A stretch of DNA of 64,000 nt, from assembly GCF_039555335.1 (NCBI RefSeq), contig NC_092640.1:40654295-40718294 (forward strand). Direction: 5' to 3'. Under the pieces are notes generated by a model that was given only the letters and a program-made list of their open reading frames with translations, searched no databases and was not told the origin of the DNA. Source of the DNA: Amphiura filiformis. Its lineage: Eukaryota; Echinodermata; Ophiuroidea; Amphilepidida; Amphiuridae. This document shows positions 11,287 through 22,364 of this stretch, in pieces. Both the position numbers and the translations under genes were made by a program. Every line of letters begins with the position of its first letter. The first letter of the stretch is position 1.

Positions 11287-11570
11287 AAAAAATGTTTTGA
11301 ACATGTTTATCAAAATGGACGAATACAAATATTTTTGGGAAAAATTCAGAATTCGGGCAAGTTGTAGGTCTATCTTGCCGAGTAAAATCTGAATATTGTG
11401 ACGAGGGATTTGAGCTAGAGGGCATTTAACCACTTCCATCACCAGTGTTCCATATAAATATTATAACTAGTTTTATCCAGCTTTTATTGTAGATTTGAGT
11501 CATTGTGTAACATCTGGCCCTACAAGTGTCATGTACGTGGCATGTACCGTCATTGTCAGTGATGTTAGTT

Positions 11571-11930
11571 TAAACTGACTTTCAGCATAAAAGTTCAACT
11601 AACCTTGATTTTTCGATGTGTGACATACATCCTCATCAAAACTGAGACGAATATACATAGGTATATTCGTCTCAGATCAAAAGAAGTCCTAAGATGTTGT
11701 GATGGACTTGCCCTTTTGTTGACCATTGGTGACTTTTGGTCGAATGAGGGCATTGTATAAGGTTACCAATTCCAGTCCTTGATCTGGATGGCCTCCCACA
11801 CTAAAGTCGCCAATGGTCAACAAAACGGCAAGTCCATCACAACAGGACTTAGGACTTCTTCTGATAAGGATGTGTGTCACAGATCGAAAATTCAAGGTTA
11901 GTTGAATTTTAGTCCTGAAGGTCAGTTTAA
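11571..11930. mobile_element. Foldback MITE with ~160-bp arms
   Basis: The ends TAAACTGACTTTCAGC and TGAAGGTCAGTTTA are inverted repeats. The arms continue through AGTTCAACTAACCTTGA and AGTCCTAAG to GACTTGCC(C/G)TTTTGTTGACC. A solo arm fragment of the same family is at about 40,293-40,395. The left arm carries a further 34-nt palindrome insertion. Confidence 0.8.
11642..11675. mobile_element. 34-nt palindrome inserted with 7-bp duplication
   Basis: Perfect 15-bp arms (CTGAGACGAATATAC and its complement) around a 4-nt loop ATAG, flanked on both sides by ATCAAAA. The opposite arm of the host MITE reads straight through at the same point without it, giving the empty site. Confidence 0.8.
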
Positions 11931-12078
11931 AGTCTAGAAACTGTTAATCACGTATGAACTAACATTAAAAAAACAGACTATGGTACAAAATAGATTTACC
12001 GAAAATAATGCAAATGTTGACAGATAGAAAGAAGAAAGTGTAAGAAAAAAGACAGACCGAGCCAATGGTACAACTTAC

Positions 12079-12203
12079 CTATGCATGTTACTCCGTCTCC
12101 ACTGTAACCGCATTACATGCACATGTGAAGGAACCAGCGGTATTGGTGCAAGCTGCATTTGTATCACAATTATTATCATCAGGCAAAGCACATTCGTCGT
12201 CAT
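12079..12203 (-). pseudogene. EGF exon copy with a one-base deletion
   Basis: Calcium-binding EGF exon with good acceptor ATACAG and donor GTAAGTTG. It starts [18 protein letters not shown] and reads on to CACNA, where GCCGGT has become GCGGT and the frame is lost. It is 125 bp instead of 126. The module otherwise matches the intact exons at 10.7 and 7.6 kb. Confidence 0.75.
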
Positions 12204-12488
12204 CTGTATAAAAATGTTTTTTCAATAGAGTCAACCAAATTTTTATCCAAGATTATTAGTATATTTTGGTGTATAAAATGCATGCATTAGCCAGTATAGA
12301 ACAATAACAATAGAACGATAACGATAGTAATCAGGTTTTGAAAACATTGTAAATAATGCATGTTTAAATTAACGTTTTTATTATTATAAGGTTATGTGCG
12401 TTAAATTAATCAGGTTAGCCTACAAAGTCACTGTCACGACATGTATACCCTCATCATTTATTCAGTATCAACTTCTAAGTTTATTTAC

Positions 12489-12540
12489 CTTCACAGTCGG
12501 TTTCATCTGTGCCATTAACACAATCAATTATATTGTTAAG
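12489..12540 (-). pseudogene. 3' half of an LDLa exon
   Basis: Only the end of the LDLa exon is present: NIIDCVNGTDETDCE followed by donor GTAAATAAAC. Upstream, homology is replaced by unrelated sequence, so there is no acceptor. It is a truncated cassette copy between the EGF array and the duplicated LDLa segment. Confidence 0.65.
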
Positions 12541-12660
12541 ATTGTGGGTTGACAAGTTAAGAATCACTCTAGAGACATGTTTTGTTCATTATATAGATAT
12601 GTACTATCAGAATTATCCTCCAAACAAGAACTATGATCACAAACTGCTTTAACTCTTACT

Positions 12661-13222
12661 TAGAGGTTAATAACTGCAAGCATCGGTTATTTGGAGGGCA
12701 TTGTGAAAAATCTAAACATTTTGCCTTTGGAACCGAGGAATATCCCGAGGGCGAGCCCGAGGATATTCCGAGGTCCAAAGCAAATGTTTAGATTTTTCAC
12801 AATGCCCTACATATAACTGATGCAAAGTTATTAACCTCATTCATAACCGTCACTTTAATCTCTTCACCTTACAAAATAACACAAAGTTTGCTCAAAAGTT
12901 TATAAAAATAGATGATTTTACATCTTCCCTTGCCAAAAATCGATCAGGCTAAAACAGAACGACCAATAACAAAAAAGTGCGTATCACAATCTGTGCAAAT
13001 ATGGTAGCGCACAATCCAAATACGCAGCCAGCGCTGCCACAAGCCAGTTTGTTAGACGCACAATACCAGCGCACGCAGAAGTCAATTGTGTGCGACATTG
13101 GAACAATTACGCATTTTGCGGTCAATTGTGAGATATTAATGACCTCGATTTGCGTTCGCGTTTCGCAAATAATAAAATATGATTGGATCGCACGCATCGC
13201 GTTTATTAATGAGGTTATGAAT
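12661..13222. mobile_element. 562-bp insertion absent from the paralogous segment
   Basis: The paralogue at 28.72 kb reads ACTCTTACTCTGCACTATC without interruption, whereas here 562 bp separate ACTCTTACT from CTGCACTATC. The first 180 bp form a tight foldback centred on CCCGAGGGCGAGCCCGAGG, with arms matching 'GGGCATTGTGAAAAATCTAAA'. The remainder is relatively GC-rich with GCGC/GCGT strings. No transposase or target duplication was recognised. Confidence 0.65.
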
Positions 13223-13304
13223 CTGCACTATCTACTCATAACTAGCCACTCAGCCTGATTGGCTGCCCTTATATAGAACTAGCAAGGTCGGGGTGTCTGG
13301 AGAT

Positions 13305-13612
13305 CAAGTGTGAGGGATGGAGGAACCTTGACAGAGGGCTTCTGGGGAGCTAATTAGGTTAGAGGGATGATCATGGCAGAGGGGAATAACAGAGGGGCCT
13401 TGGAGGGGTATTAGAGGGATAATTGGTTGGTGAGGGATTGGGATTAGAGTGATGACCACGGTAGAGGGAAATAATGAAGGGACCACGGTAGAGGGAAATA
13501 ATGAAGGGACCCAGGAGAGATGTTAGAGGGATGATTGATCTGCTGCGAGATGAGATTAGAGGAATGGCCATGGTGGAGGGAAATAATGGAGGGATGATTG
13601 GTCACGTTAGGG
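13305..13612. repeat. GA-rich minisatellite
   Basis: Imperfect repeats of about 27-50 bp built on GAGGGAAATAATG(A/G)AGGGA and ACCACGGTAGAGG. The paralogous block at 28,810-29,085 has one fewer ACCACGGTAGAGGGAAATAAT unit, a copy-number difference within one window. Non-coding. Confidence 0.75.
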
Positions 13613-13671
13613 TTATATGAAATACACAACATGTTCATAATAGATCATATTAATATGCCATTATCTCGGAT

Positions 13672-13736
13672 CTCAACAATATTGTCGCATATCCAGAAAC
13701 TTGGAATTGAAGTCCCGTCATATATGAAATCTACAT
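13672..13736 (-). pseudogene. Degenerate LDLa exon fragment
   Basis: Same broken LDLa fragment as at 29.15 kb: DGTSIPSFWICDNI-like sequence with a lost cysteine (TAT), no donor and a replaced 3' half. It is part of the 13.2-14.7 kb duplicated segment. Confidence 0.65.
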
Positions 13737-14255
13737 GACACGGAATTATTTATAAAACTAGAGTGAATACTTACAACTTATACATGCACAAACTCCCCTA
13801 CATTCTACACTCCCATGCTTGATCCTCAACCCCCCCCCCCACACACACACACCCCCACACACACACCCCACCCCCACACACACACCCCGGTGTAATGTTT
13901 AAAGCCATGTCATATTGCAATTCACTGTTTCCCAGGAAAAAGCTCAGACAGTAACATGAGGTGTAAATTTCACCTTTGCACACATAGATAGTAGTCTTAC
14001 AATTAGGGTCTGATTTTCCCTAGGTCACCCAATTACACCCTACATTAGTAGGACTTCAACTGGTCACTTAGAATCTCACTTCCACATCCGTTTTTTGAAG
14101 TGAACGATTTAAGAATATAAGAAGGGAAAATATACCCTTTCTTGACACTCTTATAATAAGGAAACGTCATGGTTCGGTCAGACCCAAAAGGAAATAGCAA
14201 TTTTTGTCAAAATTATCCTCATCAGTTATCTAATATCATCTTCTAAGTTATTTAC

Positions 14256-14344
14256 CTCCACAGCTGGCTTCATCTGTGCCATTAACACAATCAATTATAT
14301 TGTCGCATATCCAGGAACTTGGAATTGAAGTCCCGTCATCACAT
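14256..14344 (-). pseudogene. LDLa exon copy lacking its splice acceptor
   Basis: The coding part (ICDDGTSIPSSWICD to NGTDEASC) and donor GTAAATAAC match the exon at 29,711-29,809. A deletion of roughly 17 bases removed the branch-side tract, the GTGTAG acceptor and the first codons, leaving CCCTGTCATATGTG. It probably cannot be recognised as an internal exon. It lies next to the BEL/Pao insertion. Confidence 0.72.
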
Positions 14345-14692
14345 ATGACAGGGAAGAATTATTTATAAAACTAGAGTGAATACTTACAATTTATACATAC
14401 ACACACTCCTCTACATTCTGTCCGACCCCCCCACACACACACACACAACCTGGTGTATTGTTCAAAGCCACATTACATTGCAATTCACTGTTTCCCAGGA
14501 AAAAGCTCAGACAGTAACATGAGGTGTAAATTTCACCTTTGCACACATAGATAGTAGTCTTACAATTAGGGTCTGATTTTCCCTAGGTCACCCAATACAC
14601 CCTACATTAGTAGAACTTCCAAATGGTCACTTAGACTCTCACTTCCACATCCATTTTGTTTTTCAAGTGAACTCTTCAAGGGGTGGGGTATG

Positions 14693-15080
14693 TGTTGGTG
14701 CCAATTTAGGCTTTTAAGCATTTATGTGAGGTGCGCCCTTAATTCAGTAAGCGATCTAAATTTAGCTCATCTCTGGACTTGCGCAGAAGTCGTGTAAACA
14801 ATCAGACAGACAAAATGGCGGATATTAACCCGTGGTAATTACAATTTGTTCTACCACTGAATACACAAAATCACTAAAATCAGACTAAATAGATATCGTA
14901 CAGTATTGTGAATTATCAACGAGTATTAAAGAGATATTAAAGAATTGGTTTGTAAGTGAAAACTGTGTTTGGTGCGTAGGTTCAACGAATCCCAGGGTAC
15001 ATTCTGCAAAGTAGGGATCGATCTGTCTCAAATAGGCCAAGAGTTAGTTCGTCAGGGCGAAGTTTTGGTAAAACCCCACA
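14693..15080 (+). repeat. 5' LTR of the BEL/Pao element
   Basis: 388-bp direct repeat of 22,365-22,753 with TGT...ACA ends. It contains CAAAATGGCGG, a YY1-like site near the middle. One base is missing in the terminal CCCC(T)ACA compared with the 3' copy. No convincing tRNA primer-binding site follows. Confidence 0.92.
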
Positions 15081-15785
15081 TTAAGTAGAACAAATCATAA
15101 GTGTTCTAAAGTTGAACAAAGGTTTATGACATGCTATAAGGTTTATAAGTTGAACCATTGTCATAAAATAGAACAGGTATTGCCGTAGAGTCGCAAATTG
15201 GCGAGATTTATGGCAAATAAACAAGGTTCTATTTATAGAGCAGTGCAGTGTCGAGTGACAACACACAGTGCAGCACGCCTGTGTGTGTATACTGTATTGC
15301 AAGCTTTTCTGTGATATCAATCAGGGCTGTACAGCAATCGGTACATGTACATGTGTATAGCAAATAAGCTTATAGAAATACAGTACGTCTGTAAACAAGC
15401 TAAAAGTTATTTCTGGGCTATTCACATGACAGTGCATGTACGTTATGTACATCAGTATAGCATACACGCTAAAATAAATAAATCAGGGCTAAAACAGTCA
15501 TGTGACCGTGTTTCTCATGTCTGTTCGGCAAGCATATTTAAATGAAAATCAAAGCTCTACAGTGCATCTTGTGTCTGTTCAGCAAGCATATTGAGGCTCT
15601 ACAGTGTTTTGTGTGCGTAAACTCTGTATAGCAAATAATTTATTTGAGCAAGCTTATTTAAGCAAAAATTAAGATTCTGCATATGCATAGCACGCCGCAA
15701 ATTTGCGCGTAACAACGCATACATACTTGCAGACATACTCCTATTGATTTTAGGGTTTTAAGGCAAATATACACGCACAACAGAC

Positions 15786-16310
15786 GCTTTCTTGATTTCG
15801 AGCATAAATCAAGGCTTTTCGAATAAAAATATTTGCGTGCTTTGGCGAAAATATAGGCCTACATCGGTAGGATTCGGTACAAACTGTGTACAATAAATCG
15901 CAATCGCGTAAGAATCGTGTGTAAATAAATGCCGCATTATAAGCCACACCCATAGCATCTGTCAAAGCTACAATCGAGGAGCTTATTTAAGCAAAATTAA
16001 GTTTTTGGTGCTTTTCGCATATTATATTGCATCAGCATAGCACGCCGCAAATTTGCGCGTAACAATAAGACGCGTCCCTTTCTTGATTTTAGGCGTAACG
16101 AATCAAGGCATACATACACGCATACAAAATATATACTTGATTTTAGGGTGCATGCAATAGTTTACCCCTTTCTTGATTTAAGGGTGATATTCGAATCAAG
16201 GCATACTTACATGCAATACTTACCCCTTTCTTGATTTAAGGGCGAACTCGAATCAAGGTCAATATACATGCATGACATACTCTTTCTTGATTTCAGAATA
16301 AATCAAGGCT
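15786..16310 (+). repeat. Leader hairpin array of the retrotransposon
   Basis: Five small inverted repeats with stem CTTGATT/AATCAAG occur at about 15,791, 16,082, 16,171, 16,230 and 16,285. They have loops of 8-17 nt and are often preceded by CCCCTTT. They lie in the long untranslated leader between the 5' LTR and gag. The spacing suggests RNA structure, but its role is unknown. Confidence 0.7.
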
Positions 16311-16489
16311 TTTTGGCAAAAATACTAGCGTGCTTTAGCGAAAATAAATTCGTGTTAAAATTGTGTGTAAACAAACATTGCATAATAAGCCAAGCGTATC
16401 GCAAGTGTCTAAAAGCTACGACTGAGGGCTCCCTTCATCCAACAAATAGATTGTGAAATAAAGTTGAAACACAAAGGAGAGTAATAAAA

Positions 16490-18370
16490 ATGAGTAACAA
16501 AAGTACAAGCTCTGCTCCCAGGAGTAAAAGGTCATCCAAAACTTCTCTATCGAAAAGCACAGAGTACGCCCTCCTTGAGGCAGCCACCAGAAAAGCTGAG
16601 CTGCAATGCCGCGCCGAGGCACTCAAATTAAAACAGTCTCTGGAAAAAGAAGAGTTTGAGTTGCAGGCTAAAGCAAGATACCTAAAGCAAGCTCTGGAAA
16701 AAGAAGAGTTTGAGTTACAGACTAGAGCAAAAGATTTGCAACAAAAGAGGGAGCTGCTAGCCATGGAGACAGAAATAAATGTCGAGGAAGCAAAAATAGC
16801 TACATTAGAGAAATACGATGACGAATCAAAGAGCAGAAGTAGCAGGACATTATCGGAAGATATTCCACCAATTCTAATTAGTGACAAAATTTCAGTGAGT
16901 CGTTGGTTAGAAGATACCAAAGAAATTCAAGGCGCTACAGGCCCAAATCCATGGGAAAGTCCCAGTGACAATACAACAAAGTTGGATATTGCAAAAGAGC
17001 AAGTCAACATGATCTCTGAGGTGCACTGTGATGTACAGCAACCAAAGAAACAGTTGTCTACTAGTAGTCAAGTACAAACCAACATCACACCACAAAATGA
17101 TGCCAGTGAAATGCCGTCATCAGCAGCGCCGGTGAATGTGGGAAAGTTGTCAATTAGTAGTCCATTGCTAATCAGTATACCACCACAATATGACACAGGT
17201 CTATTGTCAGCCATAGCAGCACCAGTGAATACAGACAGAGATCAGTCAAAAGAGATTAAAACTCCAGCCAGACAATTCAGTCCGGACAATGACATGAAAC
17301 AACAGCCTACAAATCCATCCGTATTCATGAATTCGAGCATGGGTCAAGCTCAACCTACATGTACGAGTATGACAGTGCCTACCATGGCAACACAGATGCA
17401 AAACATAGAGAGTTTGCAACAAAAGGAACCAGCTGGCAGTGACCTCAGCAGGTTAACACAACTGCTCATCACACAACAAGTTAGAGCACAACTGCCAGCG
17501 CAGAAGATCCAAGTATTTAGCGGTGATCCATTAAAGTTTACCACATTCATGAAGGCCTTTGAATACGGAGTAGAAGACAAAATTTTAGATAGTAGAGACA
17601 GAATTAATTACTTATGGCAATACACCTCAGGTGAACCCAAGAGCTTAGTGAACAGCTGCTTGTATTACACAGACGCCAATGAAGGATATATCAAGGCGAA
17701 GCAGCTACTTACCAAACGGTTTGGAGACAGTCACAAGATTGCACAAGCTGTTTTGAAGAAAGCGAAAGAATGGCCAGATGTCAAGGAACAGGCTAGTTGC
17801 CTGAATGAATTTTCATTATTCCTGCTAGAATGCCACAATATGATGCAAGCTAATAGCCCCTTGAAAGAACTGGACAACACAAGTAGTCTGCAACTGTTGG
17901 TTGGTAAACTGCCATATAGGCTTAAGAACCTATGGAGAGCCAAGGTGTATGATATTCAGGAAGAAAAACTGAGAACCGAAGGCTTCAAAGACTTGGTTGA
18001 CTTTGTGAGTCGCCACGCGCAGATCGTCGCAAATCCAGCCTTTGGTACAATTAGCAGCGACACCAAGAGTAATAGCAGAAGTCAACAATATGACAACAAA
18101 CCAAAGCCAAGAACTTCAAGTTTCACACCGGTACCCAACATGAAGAGAAATCGCCTCAAAAACAGTGTCTTTACTGTGATACTTCAACACATACACTGGA
18201 AGTATGCAGGGTGGTCCAGAAGAAACCATACGATGAAAGGGTGGCTACTCTCGGAAACTGGGCGTGTGTTTTGGCTGTGTCAAGAAAGGATCTCACTTCG
18301 TCAGAGACTGTACAAAACGAGTCAAATGCATCACCTGCAAAGGCAGGCATCCAACCGCCTTGCACCGTGA
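16490..18370 (+). CDS. gag: Gag-like protein of the BEL/Pao element (frame broken near its end)
   Basis: The 626-residue ORF opens with a basic N-terminus and a long heptad-rich coiled coil (residues about 25-110) containing two near-repeats of LEKEEFELQ. A low-complexity Gln/Pro/Ser region (about 150-330) follows. Then comes a DUF1759-like capsid domain from IQVFSGDPLKFTTFM (about 345) to about 515. Zinc-knuckle cysteines follow (CLYCDTSTHTLEVC in one frame, FGCVKKGSHFVRDC and CITCKGRHPTALH in another). The knuckle region is spread over two frames, so frame shifts near 18,150 and 18,260 separate it from the capsid. Gag assembles the particle and binds element RNA. This copy probably makes a capsid without functional knuckles. 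Confidence 0.8.
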   Translation: MSNKSTSSAPRSKRSSKTSLSKSTEYALLEAATRKAELQCRAEALKLKQSLEKEEFELQAKARYLKQALEKEEFELQTRAKDLQQKRELLAMETEINVEEAKIATLEKYDDESKSRSSRTLSEDIPPILISDKISVSRWLEDTKEIQGATGPNPWESPSDNTTKLDIAKEQVNMISEVHCDVQQPKKQLSTSSQVQTNITPQNDASEMPSSAAPVNVGKLSISSPLLISIPPQYDTGLLSAIAAPVNTDRDQSKEIKTPARQFSPDNDMKQQPTNPSVFMNSSMGQAQPTCTSMTVPTMATQMQNIESLQQKEPAGSDLSRLTQLLITQQVRAQLPAQKIQVFSGDPLKFTTFMKAFEYGVEDKILDSRDRINYLWQYTSGEPKSLVNSCLYYTDANEGYIKAKQLLTKRFGDSHKIAQAVLKKAKEWPDVKEQASCLNEFSLFLLECHNMMQANSPLKELDNTSSLQLLVGKLPYRLKNLWRAKVYDIQEEKLRTEGFKDLVDFVSRHAQIVANPAFGTISSDTKSNSRSQQYDNKPKPRTSSFTPVPNMKRNRLKNSVFTVILQHIHWKYAGWSRRNHTMKGWLLSETGRVFWLCQERISLRQRLYKTSQMHHLQRQASNRLAP

Positions 18371-18499
18371 ACGAGGTGAAAGAGACCCCAGAAGTCAGAA
18401 GTAGAGGCATCAACCACGTGTGGTTTGACTGGGGCAGGATGCAAGGCATCGGTATTATCGGTGGTGCCCGTAACGCATTATCAAGAGACACAGGCAAAA

Positions 18500-19916
18500 A
18501 GTCAAGACATATGCTCTGCTGGACAGCAAGAGCACTTCTGTATTCTGCTCCAAGAATCTGAAGAGTAAATTGGCTATGAAAGGAACAAAGACTAGGATCA
18601 AGATCCAAACCATCAATGGAGACAAAGATGTCGACACATACAAGTTATCAGGTTTGGAGGTAACAGGTGCTGATGGTAAAATCAACATTGAATTACCTGT
18701 TGTTTATACCCAGGACTCTATACCAGTCAAGGTGGAAGATATGGTCTCCAAAGAAGATCTGACCCCATGGCCATATTTGCAAGATATAACAGTACCTGAG
18801 TTGCTGAAAGGGCAGAGAGTCGACCTGCTTATTGGGAATAATGTCCCAAGAGCATTGGAACCACTGGAAGTCATCCAGAGTCAACACAACGGTCCATACG
18901 CATGTAGATCAGCATTAGGCTGGGAGATACATGGGCTTACAAAGTCAAGGTCTACATCAACAACAACAAGTATGGCTTCTGTACATAGAATCTCTGTGGA
19001 GGACTTGCATAATGAGTTGGCCGACCCGTACAACCATGATATTAATGAGCAGACGATAGAAGACGGACCGCAAAATTCAATAGGTGACAACATGGTGGTA
19101 AAGTCAATTCATTTAAAGGACGGCGACTGTCAGATGAAGCTGCCACTTAGTAACCAGGAAGTTACATTCCCAAACAACAAGTCAGAAAGCAGGATCTCAC
19201 ACCTGAAGAGAAAATTCCAAAGAAAGCCACAGATCAGAGAAGAATACAACAGAGCCATGAGAGAAGGTTCTTCACCCTCACAATGGCAACATGTTGACAC
19301 GGCACGGAACCCGGCTGATGAATGCTCGCGGGCTCAAACAGTAAAAAATTGCCTCAGCAACAGTAGATGGCCTAGAGATCCAGAATTTCTTTGGAAGAAG
19401 AAGACCGAACAGCCAAGTCAACCATGTAACAGTGATGAGAACCAACTGGATAATGATCCAGAAGTTAAGGCATCCATTAACGCCATTCAAGTAGAGGAAC
19501 ACAAAGATCCTATTGTCAAAATACTGCGACATTATTCCAAGTGGAATTCCTTAAAGAGAGCGGTCGCATACCTGCTGAGACTGAGAAGAATGTTGCTGCA
19601 AAAGGCTAAAAAGAAAAACGATGCAGCTGCCAAATGTGACAAAAGAGAAACCCAATCTAGACAATCCTTAGAACCCACTCCAGAGTCCCACCTGTCAGCG
19701 GAGAATCTCCAGGAAGCAGAGGAAGCAATTGTTCGCTACATCCAGCAAGGAACATTTGCTAAGGAGATCAGCGCTCTGAAAGCTACACCAGATCAGAAGA
19801 TCATGTGTAAGAAGAGACAGAAAGTAGGTTCCTTAGACAACCTGGATCCTACTATACTTAATGGGATACTACGAGTTGCGGGAAGACTCTGCAACGCCCT
19901 ATGCCAGATCATGTGA
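18500..19916 (+). pseudogene. pol: Collapsed pol: protease plus RNase H tail plus integrase zinc-binding piece
   Basis: One open frame joins three non-adjacent parts of a BEL/Pao polyprotein. The first is a retropepsin/DUF1758-like region beginning TYALLDSKSTSVF, where the usual Asp-Ser-Gly is Asp-Ser-Lys, and running to LLIGNNVPRALEPLEV and RSALGWEIHG. Second, after SQWQHVDTARNPADECSR, comes the end of RNase H and the WPRDPEFLW segment. Third is the beginning of the integrase zinc-binding region (DPTILNGILRVAGRL). The YxDD reverse transcriptase and catalytic RNase H residues are absent, so the ORF cannot copy the element. It survives as an uninterrupted fusion of about 450 residues. Confidence 0.75.
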
Positions 19917-19924
19917 AGCATCCA

Positions 19925-20200
19925 ATGATTCAAACTGGAGCTGTCACACAGAGTCCCCAGGAGTGGATGTGTCCCCAAAGAAATTTACAACCAAGAGATG
20001 TGGTGTTAATAGTCGACGACCAGGCACCACACAAATCATGGACTCTAGGCTGCATTCAAGAAACATACCCAGACAAGTATGGACCTGTCCGCAGCGCCAA
20101 GATCAAGACACAAACCACAGAACTTGTGAGACCAGTCACAAAACTTTGTGTACTACTTGAGCAAGATAGCCCAGTGCAAGGGCCCAAGGACATGAACTAA
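19925..20200 (+). pseudogene. Integrase C-terminal (DUF5641-like) remnant
   Basis: In a different frame from the preceding ORF: WMCPQRNLQPRDVVLIVDD, then HKSWTLGCIQETYPDKYGPV and ELVRPVTKLCVLLE. This matches the DUF5641 domain that ends BEL/Pao integrases. The D-D-E catalytic core that should lie upstream is deleted, with the junction near 19,910. Confidence 0.75.
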
Positions 20201-22364
20201 AAAGACACGGCGAGCCCCCGGCGCCTAATCTGGGACACCAACTGGAAGTTTACTTTTAGTTGATGGGGGTACTGGAAACCCCAAGTCAGACGAAAAACAA
20301 CACTGACTTTAAGGGCCTTGAGCCCATCCAGCCATCCAGTCATCATTGTGATAAGACACCAGTGTGAAAGCATGCAGACACTACCTGTACCAGGAACCTA
20401 CCAGTGTGGGGTGAGTGTGAACCTACCAGTGTGGAGTGAGTGTGAACCTACCAGTGTGAACTACGAGAACCATGAAGGCGTGCAGATGTTGGAGCGGTGG
20501 AAGTTTCAACTGCTAATCAACATGGTGCAGGTTTGCAGACAGCAGTCTACCATGTTGACTGTTGTGACAAGCAAAGTGAACTTCAAACTTTATTTATATC
20601 CACTGAGGAAGTTTCCAGCACCGAGGATTTGCACTGTGAAAATGCTGACAAAGGTGGTAAAATGATAATTTGCCAGGTGAAGTGAAATCCTGATATGCAG
20701 CCGCCCTTGTTGGGTTTCCTCAGGATGTCAAAAGGGATTGTTTTGTTCTGAGTTAGGCCTTTTTTGTCATATTTCATTTGCCCATGGCACAGCATATCAT
20801 ATTTCATTTTACTTTGCAATAAATCATTTAAAATTTGAGATTGTGGGCAATTTCAGCAGCTTGGTGTGAACTACAGGTACATTCAGATAACATGTACATA
20901 GCCACTGATCAACTTGGACATTTGCTTGAATGGCAGGTTACAAACATTGGAAATGAGAGACAGTAAATGCATCATCTTAGAACCAGCATAGTTTTTGTGA
21001 AATTTGGTTTTATAGCTCATTGGATTGAGCCTGCTACTTGCAAAATTGCCACACATCACATGTCAGCACGCCGTAGTAAAATTCACACAGTGCTCCAGTC
21101 ACCAGATTGAACTGTTTACATGTATTGAACACTTGGATGGACATTAGAAATCTACAAATAAGTTGTATAAATGCAACTTTAAATTTCAGCCTACTGACAT
21201 TTATGATTGAGAAATTGGTTGAGTTTAAATTAGTCCAAATTTGGACAATTCTATCAGAGTTCAACTAAACTAAACCTTTTTGGTTTAAATTGAGCTTCAC
21301 AGTGTGATATAGTAAACATTTGGGTTTCATTTCTGGCAAAATTAATTGTCAAATCCTCTGTGCATTTTGCACTGTTTTTGTTTGTGAAATGTTTCATTCA
21401 TTTTCTGTGGAAAGTTTACTGAATCACACCATGGAGTATCTTCATCAGAGCAATCAATCAGGATTTTAGAAATCTAGCTTCATATTCTGGTTTACTCCGG
21501 TCTTTGAACTAGATCATTTTATTTATCATTTATAGGATCTGCATGATTATAATTAACAGATCATGTTGGTAATGCTTGTTATTGCCTCATTAGATTAGAA
21601 GTGCTTCTTTAGGTTTACAACATTTCCCATGTGCACTTGAGGCTTGAGTAAAGTTTTAAATTACATGCATATTTACATGTGGCTTCCCCATGTGACTTGG
21701 TCTGCTGGGCTCTTGTTTGCCCTGCCAATTGTTTCATTCCAATTGCTCAGTGCATTTGGCACTGTTCTTGTTTTGGTCATTGTTTTTGAGTATTTACCAG
21801 ATCACATGGTGAAGTGCTTTGTTTACGAATAAGTAAAGTCAATGATTTGCACAAAATATTGTGCTTTTGAGGTTTGGCTATAATTAGCCTAAGGTATTTT
21901 TCAATTGTTCAGTTTTAAATTTAAACCTGCTCAAAGGACCAAGTTATAGAGTTGGATGATTTTGATATCATCATCATATGAACTGTGAAAGGACACTATA
22001 TAGTATAACTGCTTACAATGCAGCTTTCAAAGTAGCAATGCTACTCAGTGGTCTTTAAAGAACCAGTACAGTCTATGAAAGAAGGACAACTTGACACATA
22101 GCAGAGTTAATCTTCATGAAAGGTTTCTTTATTGCGCATTCACCTGCATTCAGATGTTTGCTATTTACATGAAGTGTTGTCAAAATATGTTTGAGTTATA
22201 GTTAGCAATCCGCCAGATCGCATTTATAGTTTTGGTCACTTCGTTTCACATTGTTTGATATTTTGGAGTGAATTTACAAGGTGTCCGTTTCTAAATTGGG
22301 CACTCAATTGTTGTCAGTCAATTTAGGAGTAATTAAAAGCGCAGCGTTCAATTAGGGGCCGGAA
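20201..22364 (+). other. Long untranslated 3' region of the retrotransposon
   Basis: About 2.1 kb between the last pol remnant and the 3' LTR has no recognisable envelope or other gene. It includes a tandem CCTACCAGTGTGGAGTGAGT-type repeat at about 20,395-20,460. A purine-rich AGGGGCCGGAA immediately before the LTR is a plausible polypurine tract. Confidence 0.6.

Larger units (their letters stand above)
13223..14692. repeat. Segmental duplication, copy 1 left part
   Basis: Together with 12,596-12,660 this is nearly collinear with 28,656-30,171, including both LDLa exon copies, the CA-rich microsatellites and the AGTGAACTCTTCAAGGGGTG end. Copy 1 continues after the BEL/Pao element at 22,754, matching 30,167 onward. 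The duplication therefore predates the retrotransposon. Confidence 0.8.

Noticed and set aside
12977-13258. Overlapping 82- and 93-codon frames on both strands
   Set aside because: They lie in a 562-bp insertion absent from the paralogous segment, and no similarity to a known protein was recognised.
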